DNA of 64,000 nt from Paracidovorax konjaci (GTDB taxonomy: Bacteria; Pseudomonadota; Gammaproteobacteria; Burkholderiales; Burkholderiaceae_C): contig NZ_FOMQ01000005.1 in NCBI RefSeq assembly GCF_900112675.1, positions 333,159 through 397,158 of the forward strand, read 5' to 3'. This document shows positions 54,284 through 62,465 of the stretch, piece after piece. The notes under the pieces are model-generated. The model was given only the letters and a program-made list of their open reading frames with translations. It made no database searches and was not told the DNA's origin. Numbering within the stretch: position 1 is the first letter of the stretch; every line of letters begins with the position of its first letter. The position numbers and the translations under genes were made by a program.

Positions 54284-54403
54284 CTAGGGAGCCGCGGTGG
54301 TAATGGTGGTCATCGTCATTCGTGCGCAGGGTGCCGGCACCGGCGCGCACGGCGCGCAGGCGGCGTGGCGAACCAGGTGGAGGGGCGTGCGTTCGAATGG
54401 CAT
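54284..54403 (-). CDS. Threonine/isoleucine leader peptide upstream of hom
   Basis: Small frame of 39 residues from ATG 54403 (or 11 residues from ATG 54319), ending with MTMTTITTAAP. The last eleven codons contain five Thr (ACG, ACC x4) and one Ile. This resembles the thrL leader of E. coli, which has alternating Thr and Ile codons. A perfect terminator with a T7 tail lies between it and hom. The short form alone would be enough to sense Thr- and Ile-tRNA. Confidence 0.75.
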   Translation of the reverse strand: MPFERTPLHLVRHAACAPCAPVPAPCARMTMTTITTAAP

Positions 54404-54468
54404 GGGGCGCAGTGTAGCGGAAGGCGGCGGCCCGCCCGGACGCGGGAGGGCCGGCCGCCGCGGTGCCG

Positions 54469-54906
54469 TCAGCCGATGCGTTGCGCGTCGAGGGTGATCT
54501 CGGGCACGGAGGCGAGCGCCTTCGACAGCGGGCAGTTGGCCTTGGCGTCGGCCGCGATCTGCTGGAACTTCGCATCGTCGATGCCCGGCACCTTGGCCTT
54601 CAGCGTGAGCGCGATGCGGTCGATCTTGAAGCCTTCGCCTTCCTTGGCCAGCCGCACCTTGGCGGTGGTGTCGAGCGTCTCGGTGGAAATGCCGGCCTTC
54701 TCGCAGGCGAAGGCGAAAGCCATCGTGAAGCAGGCGGCATGCGCGGCGCCCACGATCTCCTCCGGATTGGTGCCCTTGCGGTCGTCGCCGAAGCGGCTGC
54801 CGAAGCCGTAGGGGTGGTCTTTCAGCGCGCCGGTCTCGGTGCTGATGCGGCCCTGGCCGGTCTTGCCGGCGCCTTCCCAGTGGACGGATGCGGTTTTCTC
54901 GGACAT
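54469..54906 (-). CDS. osmC: OsmC family peroxidase
   Basis: 145 residues of the OsmC proper subgroup. MSEKTASVHWEGAGKTGQGRISTETGAL is typical, GTNPEEIVGAAHAACFTMAFAFACEKAG contains the first redox Cys and DAKANCPLSKALA the second. It detoxifies organic hydroperoxides. ATG 54906 follows AAGGAGAT with suitable spacing. It is the second OsmC-type gene in the window and differs clearly from the one at 51691-52167. Confidence 0.92.
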   Translation of the reverse strand: MSEKTASVHWEGAGKTGQGRISTETGALKDHPYGFGSRFGDDRKGTNPEEIVGAAHAACFTMAFAFACEKAGISTETLDTTAKVRLAKEGEGFKIDRIALTLKAKVPGIDDAKFQQIAADAKANCPLSKALASVPEITLDAQRIG

Positions 54907-55031
54907 GCGATCTCCTTGTGTGCGGGTGGACAAACCGCCATCACAGCACGGCCGTGGCAGGGCGCGGCGTGGGCGCAGGGCGCGCCTGCGCTCCGGTGCA
55001 CGTCCTACAGCAACGGCGCCCTGGCAGGCCC

Positions 55032-56012
55032 TCAGTCCATCTGCTCCGCGATCATCGTGGCACCTGCACCGCCGTCGAGCGTGACGCTGCCGAGCATGCC
55101 GTAGAGCTGCAGTTGCAGCGTGCTGCCGGCTATCAGCGTGACGATGGTCTCGCTGGTGTAGCGGTTGGTGGACATGCTGGGCACCTCGGAGAGGGCCGGG
55201 TAGGAGGCGCCGTTGATCAGCACCCGTGCGCTCGCCAGCGTCGAGGCCGTGGTACGGACCTGGTATTTCACGCGGTAGCGGCCGGTGGTCGGCACGGTGA
55301 ACACGTCGTTCGAGCCGTTGCTGACGAAGCCGCCGCCCAGGTTCTGCGCCTGCGGCAGCGGGACGTTGGTGCCGCCCAGCAGCACGGCGATATTGGCGCC
55401 CGCCGTGTTGTGCGCCGCCATCGAGACCGCGCTGACCGCACCGCCCGCGCCCGCGGGGCCTGTCACACCGGTGGCACCGGTGGCGCCGGTGCTGCCCGCG
55501 GCGCCGGTCACGCCCGTGGCTCCCGTGGGTCCGATGGCTCCCGTCAGTCCCGTGGCACCGGGCGGTCCCTGCAGTCCCACGCTGCCCTGGGGGCCGGTCG
55601 CCCCCGTGGCTCCGGCCGGGCCCGTGGCTCCGGTGGCACCTGCCGGACCGGTCGCGCCCGTGGGTCCTGCTGCGCCGGTAGCGCCGTTCGCGCCGGTCGC
55701 CCCTGTCGGTCCCGCAAGCGCCGACGTGGCCGCGGGCGAGCAACTGCCGAGCTGGCCCGACGCCCCGTCGAAGCAGGCCAACTGGCCCTGCTGCGGCGCG
55801 GCAGGCAGTGCGGGCAGCAGCACCGTGCCGTTGCCCTGCACCCGCAGGCGCTCTTCCGCACCGCTGCCGCGCACCGTGAAGCCTCCGCCCGGCGGCAGCG
55901 TGATGCTGACGTCCGCGGCGTGCACGGCAGAGGCCGCGAGCACGGCAGTGGATGCGGCCAGGGTGGCCAAGCGGTGGCGGCGTTGCCGCGGGACGAGAGG
56001 AAGCAATGGCAT
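55032..56012 (-). CDS. Secreted collagen-like protein with a C-terminal jelly-roll-like domain
   Basis: 326 residues. The signal peptide ends near AVHAAD (about 33). After a 65-residue region with three cysteines come 30 uninterrupted Gly-X-Y triplets (101-190), mostly GAT, GPT and GPA, then a 136-residue domain ([23 protein letters not shown]... [17 protein letters not shown]... [13 protein letters not shown]) that resembles the trimerising BclA/C1q-type jelly roll. It probably forms trimers on or outside the cell. No anchor is visible. ATG 56012 is preferred because a signal sequence follows. Confidence 0.82.
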   Translation of the reverse strand: MPLLPLVPRQRRHRLATLAASTAVLAASAVHAADVSITLPPGGGFTVRGSGAEERLRVQGNGTVLLPALPAAPQQGQLACFDGASGQLGSCSPAATSALAGPTGATGANGATGAAGPTGATGPAGATGATGPAGATGATGPQGSVGLQGPPGATGLTGAIGPTGATGVTGAAGSTGATGATGVTGPAGAGGAVSAVSMAAHNTAGANIAVLLGGTNVPLPQAQNLGGGFVSNGSNDVFTVPTTGRYRVKYQVRTTASTLASARVLINGASYPALSEVPSMSTNRYTSETIVTLIAGSTLQLQLYGMLGSVTLDGGAGATMIAEQMD

Positions 56013-56300
56013 GGATGCGGCCCGTTCGGATTTCGGAAAGTTCGAAATCTCTGCCAGGCCAAGCTCCACCGTGGGGCATTTCCACGCGGGCCCGGGCCTT
56101 GCGGCAGAGCAGGAGGGGCGGTCGGATGCGGAAAAACAGGTCTGTTTTTCCATTTTTTCTCGTGGCCGCATGGGTTTGCGGCATTTCCCACCCCTTTTCC
56201 GACAATCTAACGGGCCGGCTGCCCTCCGGCAATCGGGACATCGTGCGGGAGGGCGGTGCGGGCCCGTGCCGTGGACGGACGCAGCCCGCCGGTGAACGGT

Positions 56301-57440
56301 CTACCAGCCCTGGAAACGGGGCCAGGACAGCACGCTTCCTTCGGGCTGGATCGCCAGGTAATGCGGATGCTGCGCCCCGGTCGCGCAGGCATGGTTGGGC
56401 AGCACGCGCAGACGCGTGCCCACGGGAAAGCGCTGCGCGATGTCGGGACACGGCGCACCGTCCTCCCGCGACACGATGCCGTGCTCCTGGTTGGCGCCGC
56501 TCAGCAGAAAGCCCGGCAGCGGCTGGCCCGACACGTCGCACACCTGCCCGAAGCCGAAATCGCGCCGCTGCTTCTGCGTGCCACGGTCGCGGCTCATCGC
56601 CATCCAGCCCGCGTCCACGATCGCCCAGCCCTTTTCTTCCTGGTGGCCGATCACCGTGGTGAGCACGCTGAGCGCGATGTCGTCGGTGCCGCACACGCCC
56701 ACGTTGTGCATCACCAGATCGAAGAACACGTACACGCCCGCGCGCACCTCGGTCACGCCGCCGAGCGCCTCGGCGGCGAGCGCCGTGGGCGTGGAGCCCA
56801 CGCTCACCACCGCGCACGGCAGTCCCGCGGCGCGCAGCCGTTCGGCCGCGCGCACGGTGCCGGCGCGCTCCTGCTCGGCAATGCGGCGCAGCGCCTCGGG
56901 TGTGTCGTGCTCGTAGCTGGAGCCGGCGTGCGCCATCACGCCGCCCAGGTGCATGCCGCCTTCCACCAGCGCACGCCCCACGTCCAGCAGCGCCGCGCCC
57001 TCGGGCGGAATGCCGGAGCGGTGGCCGTCCACGTCGATCTCGATCCACACCTCGAACACTTCGCCCTGCGCGCGGCCGAACTCCGCGATGGCCTGCGCGC
57101 CGGCCACGCTGTCGGTGATGAGCTTGAGGTCGCAGCCCTGGCGGCGCAGCGCCAGCGCCTGCGGCAGCCGGGCCGGCGCCATGCCCACCGCGTAGAGGAT
57201 GTCCCGCACGCCTTCGGCGAAGAAGCGCTCGGCTTCCTTCAGCGTGGACACCGTGATGCCCCGCGCGCCAGCGGCGATCTGCGCCTGCGCGACCGGCAGG
57301 CACTTGGTGGTCTTCACGTGCGGGCGAAAACGCACGCCCAGCGCATCCATGCGCGCCTGCATGCGGTCGATGTTGCGCTGCATGCGCACGGTATCGACCA
57401 GCGCGGCCGGGGTGTCGAGGTCGTGGAGAGAAGAAGCCAT
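56301..57440 (-). CDS. DSD1-family PLP enzyme (D-serine dehydratase/D-threonine aldolase type)
   Basis: 379 residues of the alanine-racemase-fold group. DTPAALVDTVRMQRNIDRMQ leads to RFRPHVKTTKCLPVAQAQIAAGARGITVSTLKEAE; the Lys in HVKTTK is the PLP lysine. The C-terminal metal site reads LPNHACATGAQH: a His-x-Cys pair as in zinc-dependent D-serine and D-threo-hydroxyaspartate dehydratases, whereas D-threonine aldolases have His-x-Asp. It therefore probably eliminates water from a D-beta-hydroxy amino acid. It is divergent from a LysR gene and near a hydroxyaspartate-type lyase. Confidence 0.85.
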   Translation of the reverse strand: MASSLHDLDTPAALVDTVRMQRNIDRMQARMDALGVRFRPHVKTTKCLPVAQAQIAAGARGITVSTLKEAERFFAEGVRDILYAVGMAPARLPQALALRRQGCDLKLITDSVAGAQAIAEFGRAQGEVFEVWIEIDVDGHRSGIPPEGAALLDVGRALVEGGMHLGGVMAHAGSSYEHDTPEALRRIAEQERAGTVRAAERLRAAGLPCAVVSVGSTPTALAAEALGGVTEVRAGVYVFFDLVMHNVGVCGTDDIALSVLTTVIGHQEEKGWAIVDAGWMAMSRDRGTQKQRRDFGFGQVCDVSGQPLPGFLLSGANQEHGIVSREDGAPCPDIAQRFPVGTRLRVLPNHACATGAQHPHYLAIQPEGSVLSWPRFQGW

Positions 57441-57561
57441 GGCGAAATCGTCCTTCAGGAGGAGTTGGGCCGGGCGGAGCGCCGCGGTACCGTGCCCACT
57501 GTAGGCACCTGCCGGGCCATTGCGTTTAACGGTGGCGAACTGGAGCATTTACCATGGATGA

Positions 57562-58500
57562 ATGCCCGACCTCGACGACCTGCGCATGGTGCGCGCCCTC
57601 GGCCATGCCGGCTCCCTGGCCGGCGCGGCGCGCCTCCTGGATGTCACGCCGCCCGCGCTCACGGTGCGCCTGCGCAAGCTGGAGGAATCGCTCGGCGTGC
57701 GCCTGGCCGTGCGCACCGCGCGCGGCATCGCGTTCACCGACGAAGGCCGCCGCCTGCTCGACGAATCCGCCGAACTGCTCGAGCGCTTCGACGCGCTGCG
57801 CGAGCGCGTGGCCGGCGAATCGCAGGCGCTGGGCGGGCATCTGCGCGTGGTAGCGCCGTTCGGCTTCGGGCGGTGGCACGTGGCGCGCATCGTGCGCGAC
57901 CTGCACCAGCAGCACCCGCAACTGGGCATCGCGCTCACCCTCTCCGACAACCCGCTGCGCGAAGCCGCCGCGCACGACGTGGTGGTGCACATCGGCACCG
58001 TCAAGGATTTGTCGTGGGTGGGCCACCTGCTGGCGCCCAACGACCGGCTGCTGTGCGCCAGCCCCGGCGTGGCGCGGCGGCTGGAGGACACGCTCACGCA
58101 CCCCGCCCAGCTCGAACGCCAGGCGTGCCTGTGCCTGAAGGAGAACGACGACGGCCTCGTGCGCTGGCGCTTCCTGTCCGCGCCGGCCGCGGACGGCACG
58201 CCGCGCAGGTCCGCCACGGTGCGGGTGGACGGCGCGCTCACCACCAACGACGGTGAAACCATGACCCAGTGGGCGCTGTCGGGGCTGGGCATCATGGCGC
58301 GCTCCGAATGGGAGGTGGGCCCGCTCATCGCCAGCGGCCGGCTCGTGCGGCTGCTGCCGCTGTGGCAGATGGAGCCTGCGCCGGTCATGGCGCTCGTGCC
58401 CTCGCGCAAGGGCCTGCCCGCCCGCCAGCGCGTCTTCATCGAAGCCGCCAAGGCGGCGCTGCAGCCCGTGCCCTGGCGCGCACAGCGGCAGCGCGGCTGA
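57562..58500 (+). CDS. LysR-family transcriptional regulator
   Basis: 312 residues. The DNA-binding helix is MPDLDDLRMVRALGHAGSLAGAARLLDVTPPALTVRLRKLEESLGVRLAVRT; the effector domain includes SWVGHLLAPNDRLLCASPG and QWALSGLGIMARSEWEVGPLI. Divergent from the DSD1-family gene by 121 bp, so it probably regulates that gene and itself. It is followed by the YheO-type regulator, giving two different regulators in one locus. Confidence 0.9.
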   Translation: MPDLDDLRMVRALGHAGSLAGAARLLDVTPPALTVRLRKLEESLGVRLAVRTARGIAFTDEGRRLLDESAELLERFDALRERVAGESQALGGHLRVVAPFGFGRWHVARIVRDLHQQHPQLGIALTLSDNPLREAAAHDVVVHIGTVKDLSWVGHLLAPNDRLLCASPGVARRLEDTLTHPAQLERQACLCLKENDDGLVRWRFLSAPAADGTPRRSATVRVDGALTTNDGETMTQWALSGLGIMARSEWEVGPLIASGRLVRLLPLWQMEPAPVMALVPSRKGLPARQRVFIEAAKAALQPVPWRAQRQRG

Positions 58501-58556
58501 CCGCGCCGTCCGCCAGCGACCGCCTGCCGGTCACGATGGGCCGGCCCGCGATAGAT

Positions 58557-58583
58557 TTGACAAAAAATCCATAAAAATACAAA
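58557..58583 (+). promoter_or_regulatory. Candidate promoter of the YheO gene
   Basis: TTGACA (58557-58562) followed after 15 bp by TACAAA, or after 17 bp by CAAACT, in an AT-rich stretch unlike its surroundings. The ATG lies only about 10 bp later, so the transcript would have a very short leader. Confidence 0.4.
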
Positions 58584-58592
58584 CTGTCCAAC

Positions 58593-59222
58593 ATGAAACG
58601 ACGCACCCCGGAGCAGCGCCTGCTGCTCGAACAGCTCCAGCACATCGCCGCGGGCCTGGGCCAGACCTTCGGCCCGTTCTGCGAGGTCGTCGTGCACGAC
58701 CTGCTCGACCCGCGCCACGCCATCCTCGCCATCCACAACAACCTGTCGGGGCGCGCCGTGGGCGACCCCGCCACCGAACTGGGCCTGGCGCGCATCCACG
58801 ATCCGGCGGTGGACCCGGTGATCGCCAACTACCCCAACCGCTTCGCCGACGGCCGGCAGGCCAAGAGCACGTCCATCGGCATCAAGGACTCCACGGGCCG
58901 CTACATCGCGGCCCTGTGCATGAACGTGGACCTGACGCTGTTCCAGGGCTTCCAGGCCATGCTGGGCCAGTTCACCGCCCTGCCCGGCGCGGTGCCCGCC
59001 ACGGAAACCCTCGACCCGGCCGGTGCCGAGGCGCTGCGCGCGCGCATCGACCAGTTCGCCGCGCGGCTGGCCACCACGCCGCGCCAGCTCAAGGCGGCCG
59101 ACCGGCGCGCGCTGCTGCAGGAGCTGCGCGAGGCCGGCCTGCTCGACATGCGCCGGGCCATGGAAACCATCGCGGCCCACCTCGGTGTGTCGCGCGCATC
59201 GGTGTACGGCTATGCCAAGTGA
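58593..59222 (+). CDS. YheO/DauR-type PAS-like transcriptional regulator
   Basis: 209 residues. The N-terminal YheO PAS-like domain contains FGPFCEVVVHDLLDPRHAILAIHNNLSGRAVGDPATELG and KSTSIGIKDSTGRYIAALCMNVDL; the C-terminal DUF2090/HTH domain ends RRAMETIAAHLGVSRASVYGYAK. In Pseudomonas, DauR of this family represses D-arginine catabolism genes including an ornithine-cyclodeaminase homologue. Here the same kind of gene overlaps its 3' end by 11 nt, an echo of that arrangement. Confidence 0.9.
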   Translation: MKRRTPEQRLLLEQLQHIAAGLGQTFGPFCEVVVHDLLDPRHAILAIHNNLSGRAVGDPATELGLARIHDPAVDPVIANYPNRFADGRQAKSTSIGIKDSTGRYIAALCMNVDLTLFQGFQAMLGQFTALPGAVPATETLDPAGAEALRARIDQFAARLATTPRQLKAADRRALLQELREAGLLDMRRAMETIAAHLGVSRASVYGYAK

Positions 59223-60186
59223 CGCCCGCCTGCTCCTCGTCGGCAAGGAGGCCGTCGAACGCCTGCTCGTGCCCGGCGACGTGGCCGACGCCGTGCGCGA
59301 AGCCTTCGTGCTGCACAGCCGGCGCGAAGGCCGCGTGTTCCCCGTGGTGCGCGAGGCGCTGCCCACCGGCGGCATCTTCGGCATCAAGTCGGGCGACGTG
59401 CCCGTACAGGGCCTGCTCGGCTTCAAGGCCGCGGGCTTCTGGCCCGGCAACCGCGCCGTGGGCGGCGAGCCGCACCAGGCCACCATCCTGCTTTTCGACC
59501 CGGCCACGGGCCGGCCGCTCTGCGTGATCGACGGCAACGCCATCACCACCGCGCGCACCGCCGCGGCCGGCGCCGTCGGCCTGCAGGCCCTGGCCCGGCC
59601 GGACAGCACCCGCGCCACGGTCTTCGGCACCGGCGTGCAGGCCGCCGCGCAGCTCGATGGCGCGCTGCGCACCCTGCCCGCGCTGCGCCAGGTGCGCTAC
59701 GCCACGGCCACCGGCGCGGCCGATGCCGCCTTCGAGGCGCGCTTCGCGGGCCGCTGCGATCTTCGCCACACGGCCGATGCCGATGCGGCCGTGGCCGAGA
59801 GCGACGTGGTCATCACCGCCACGCCCGGCAGCGGCCCGCTCTTTCGCGCCGACGCCGTGCGCGCCGGCACGCACCTGCTCTGCGTGGGCGCCGACACGCG
59901 CGGCAAGCGCGAGCTGCCTGAAGGCCTGCCCGTGCGCGCGCGCATCGCCGCCGTGGACGACATGGCCCAGGCCCGCCAGATCGGCGAAATGCAGTGGGCG
60001 CCCGGGCTGCCCTGCGAAGAGATCGGCGACCTGCTCACGGGCAGGGTCGCCTTCACGCGGCAGCCCGAAGACATCACGCTGTTCGACATAACGGGCCTCG
60101 CCCTGCAGGACCTCACCGTGGCGCGGCTCGTCTACCGGCAGGCGCTGGCCCAGGGGCTGGGCACCTCCGTCGATTGGCCCTGGTGA
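59212..60186 (+). CDS. Ornithine cyclodeaminase/mu-crystallin family imine reductase
   Basis: 324 residues. The N-terminal region EAVERLLVPGDVADAVREAFVLHSRREGRVFPVVREALP and the NAD(P) domain RATVFGTGVQAAAQLDGALRTLPALRQVRYATA are family-typical; VIDGNAITTARTAAAGAVGLQALAR is the central signature. Relatives reduce imines (pyrroline-2-carboxylate, iminosuccinate in the beta-hydroxyaspartate cycle) or act as DauB in D-arginine use. It is translated from an ATG inside the end of the YheO gene and is followed by a lyase. Confidence 0.88.
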   Translation: MPSDARLLLVGKEAVERLLVPGDVADAVREAFVLHSRREGRVFPVVREALPTGGIFGIKSGDVPVQGLLGFKAAGFWPGNRAVGGEPHQATILLFDPATGRPLCVIDGNAITTARTAAAGAVGLQALARPDSTRATVFGTGVQAAAQLDGALRTLPALRQVRYATATGAADAAFEARFAGRCDLRHTADADAAVAESDVVITATPGSGPLFRADAVRAGTHLLCVGADTRGKRELPEGLPVRARIAAVDDMAQARQIGEMQWAPGLPCEEIGDLLTGRVAFTRQPEDITLFDITGLALQDLTVARLVYRQALAQGLGTSVDWPW

Positions 60187-60232
60187 GCCGCCGTTCCCTT
60201 CCTTTTTCCCTCTCTTCGATGAAAGCCGCTCC

Positions 60233-61216
60233 ATGACCTCCGTTCCCGCCCTGCCCACCTATGACGACGTGGCCGCCGCCGCACAGCGCATCGAAGGCCA
60301 TGCGCGCAAGACCCCCGTCATGACCTCGCGCACCGTCGACGAGGCCTTCGGCGCCGAGGTGTTCTTCAAGTGCGAGCACCTGCAGCGCATGGGCGCCTTC
60401 AAGTTCCGCGGCGCGTTCAACGCGCTCTCGCGCTTCACGCCCGAACAGCGCAAGGCCGGCGTGGTCGCGTTCTCGTCCGGCAACCACGCGCAGGCCATCG
60501 CCCTCTCGGCGCGGCTGCTCGGCATCCCCGCCACCATCGTCATGCCCCACGACGCACCCGCCGCCAAGGTCGCCGCCACCCGGGGCTACGGCGGCAACGT
60601 GGTGAGCTACGACCGCTACACCGAAGACCGCGAGCAGATCGGCCGCGACCTCGCCGAGCGCCACGGCCTCACCCTCGTGCCGCCCTACGACCACCCCGAC
60701 GTGATCGCCGGCCAGGGCACGGCCGCCAAGGAACTGTTCGAGGAAACGGGCCCGCTGGATGCCTTCTTCGTCTGCCTGGGCGGCGGCGGCCTGTTGGCCG
60801 GATCGGCCCTGGCCACGCGGGCCCTTGCGCCGGACTGCCAGCTCTACGGCGTCGAGCCCGAGGCCGGCAACGACGGCCAGCGCTCCTTGCGCTCCGGCGA
60901 GATCGTGCACATCGATACGCCACAGACCATCGCCGACGGCGCGCAGACCCAGCACCTGGGCCAGCTCACCTTCCCCATCATCCGCCGCGACGTGAGCGAC
61001 ATCCTCACGGCCACCGACGCCGAACTGGTGGAGTGCATGGGCTTCCTGGCCACGCGCATGAAGCAGGTCGTGGAGCCCACCGGCTGCCTGGGCTTTGCCG
61101 CCGCGCGGCAGAAGCAGGCCGAGCTGAAAGGCCAGCGCATCGGCATCCTGCTGAGTGGCGGCAACGTGGACATGGCGCGCTTCTGCAGCCTGCTGGGGAC
61201 CACGGCCGCGCATTGA
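60233..61216 (+). CDS. Threonine/hydroxyaspartate ammonia-lyase family PLP enzyme
   Basis: 327 residues of fold type II. The PLP lysine is in MGAFKFRGAFNAL; the phosphate loop SSGNHAQAIALSARLLGIPATIVMPHDAPAAKVAATRGYGG and the glycine loop CLGGGGLLAGSALA follow. It lacks the C-terminal ACT domains of biosynthetic IlvA. Sequence style is close to serine racemase and threo-3-hydroxyaspartate ammonia-lyase (also BhcB). It lies 46 bp behind the imine reductase, in the same direction. Confidence 0.88.
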   Translation: MTSVPALPTYDDVAAAAQRIEGHARKTPVMTSRTVDEAFGAEVFFKCEHLQRMGAFKFRGAFNALSRFTPEQRKAGVVAFSSGNHAQAIALSARLLGIPATIVMPHDAPAAKVAATRGYGGNVVSYDRYTEDREQIGRDLAERHGLTLVPPYDHPDVIAGQGTAAKELFEETGPLDAFFVCLGGGGLLAGSALATRALAPDCQLYGVEPEAGNDGQRSLRSGEIVHIDTPQTIADGAQTQHLGQLTFPIIRRDVSDILTATDAELVECMGFLATRMKQVVEPTGCLGFAAARQKQAELKGQRIGILLSGGNVDMARFCSLLGTTAAH

Positions 61217-61301
61217 TGCAGATCCGCCTCCGCCGGAGGGTCGGATGGCCCGACGTGCCGCCGGGCGATCAAGGAAAAACAAGTGCGCCGGGGTATGTCG
61301 T

Positions 61302-61733
61302 TCAGCGCCGTACCGACCGGCTTGCGCCCTGCCCCTGCGCCACAGCGCCATACGCGCACCAGCCCGGCTTGGGGCTCTTCTTCTGCGGATGCAGCCGGCA
61401 GGTCTCGGGCCGCACGTCGTACACCGTGCAGCGCCGCGTGGCGGCATCCAGGAAGTGGCAGTCCCCGCTCGCGCGCCGCGCCATCGTGAACAGCACGTTC
61501 TTGTGGTTGAAATGGTCGATCAGCCGCGCCTTCTGCAATCGCTTGGCGATATGCCGCGGCTCCTCGTGCTCGGCCTCGAACGCATCCACCAGCCCGAGGC
61601 GCACCAGATCGGAGATCTGGACTTCCAGCGGCATCGTGCAGCAGTTGGCCGCACAGGTCTCGCACAGGCCGGCGCGGTAGCGGGTCCAGGTGGCGGGGTT
61701 GTCGATGTCGACGATGGAGATGGGGGAGCGCAT
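61302..61733 (-). CDS. YkgJ family cysteine cluster protein
   Basis: 143 residues starting MRSPISIVDIDNPATWTRY. The cysteine clusters are GLCETCAANCCTMP and SGDCHFLDAATRRCTVYDVRPETCRLHP, the full YkgJ pattern expected to hold a metal. It is about 45 residues longer than the YkgJ protein at 2766-3062. Function is unknown. It is divergent from the nucleotidyltransferase gene. Confidence 0.85.
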   Translation of the reverse strand: MRSPISIVDIDNPATWTRYRAGLCETCAANCCTMPLEVQISDLVRLGLVDAFEAEHEEPRHIAKRLQKARLIDHFNHKNVLFTMARRASGDCHFLDAATRRCTVYDVRPETCRLHPQKKSPKPGWCAYGAVAQGQGASRSVRR

Positions 61734-61799
61734 GGCGGGGTGGGAGGCAGGTGGACGATTGTCATGCAAGCGCCAAATCTTGATCGAGCACCACAATCC

Positions 61800-61832
61800 T
61801 ATAATCGTCGCCTTTAATGCAACAATCGTCGC
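61800..61832 (+). promoter_or_regulatory. Promoter and direct-repeat operator of the HEPN/MNT pair
   Basis: A perfect -10 box TATAAT (61800-61805) overlaps the first of two direct repeats AATCGTCGC (61803-61811 and 61824-61832), which are 21 bp, two helical turns, apart and end just before the ATG at 61836. No good -35 is visible. Confidence 0.55.
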
Positions 61833-61835
61833 TCA

Positions 61836-62465
61836 ATGAGCAACAAATCATCCTTGATGGATCTGCTGTTCCCCGCCGCAAGGCAGCGGGTACTGGCTGC
61901 GCTGTTGCTGCAGCCGCAGCAGACGTTCCATCTCCGTGAACTGGCGCGGCTCACCGACAGCCATGCGGGCACACTGGCGCGCGAAGTGGACAAGCTCACT
62001 GCCACGGGCTTGCTGCTGCGCAGCCAGCAGGGCAACCAAGTGCGCTATCGAGCGAACGCAAGCCACCCGCTGTTCAGTGATCTGGCGTCGATCTTCCGCA
62101 AGACGCATGGCGTGGTGCCAGCACTGCGCCTTGCATTAGCACCACTGGCGGACCGGATCCGCATCGCGCTCGTTTTCGGTTCGGTGGCCCGGGGCACTCC
62201 ATCGCCAGGTAGCGATGTGGATCTGCTGGTGCTGGGTGGCGTGGGGTTTTTGGAACTGGCGCAAGCGTTGTTCCCGCTACATGCAGCACTGGGCCGCGAG
62301 GTAAACCCTGTGCTCTACACCCCCGAGGAATTCGCGGCGCGTGCACAAGGCGGCGATGCGTTTGCACGCGACATCCTGGCCAAGCCACAATTGTTCATCC
62401 AGGGAGGAGCCGATGAGTTTGCAGAACTTGCTGGCAATCGGGCGGTTGCAGGCCCACCAGCCTGA
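61836..62465 (+). CDS. Winged-helix plus MNT nucleotidyltransferase protein (antitoxin type)
   Basis: 209 residues. The N-terminal ArsR-like winged helix (QTFHLRELARLTDSHAGTLAREVDKLTATGLLLRSQQGNQVRYRAN) is joined to a minimal nucleotidyltransferase: ALVFGSVARGTPSPGSDVDLLVLG holds the GSxxRG motif and both catalytic Asp. In HEPN/MNT systems the MNT partner neutralises the HEPN toxin, often by AMP transfer. Base composition is lower in GC than the surroundings. It overlaps the next gene by 53 nt. Confidence 0.85.
   Translation: MSNKSSLMDLLFPAARQRVLAALLLQPQQTFHLRELARLTDSHAGTLAREVDKLTATGLLLRSQQGNQVRYRANASHPLFSDLASIFRKTHGVVPALRLALAPLADRIRIALVFGSVARGTPSPGSDVDLLVLGGVGFLELAQALFPLHAALGREVNPVLYTPEEFAARAQGGDAFARDILAKPQLFIQGGADEFAELAGNRAVAGPPA

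Noticed and set aside
54297..54497. Plus-strand frame of 66 codons upstream of hom
   Set aside because: It is the mirror of the leader-peptide and attenuator region and has no ribosome site; the minus-strand reading explains the sequence better.
55440..55730. Tandem short repeats that could suggest a CRISPR array or minisatellite
   Set aside because: They are the degenerate 9-bp-type repeats that encode Gly-X-Y triplets; there are no spacers and the frame is open.
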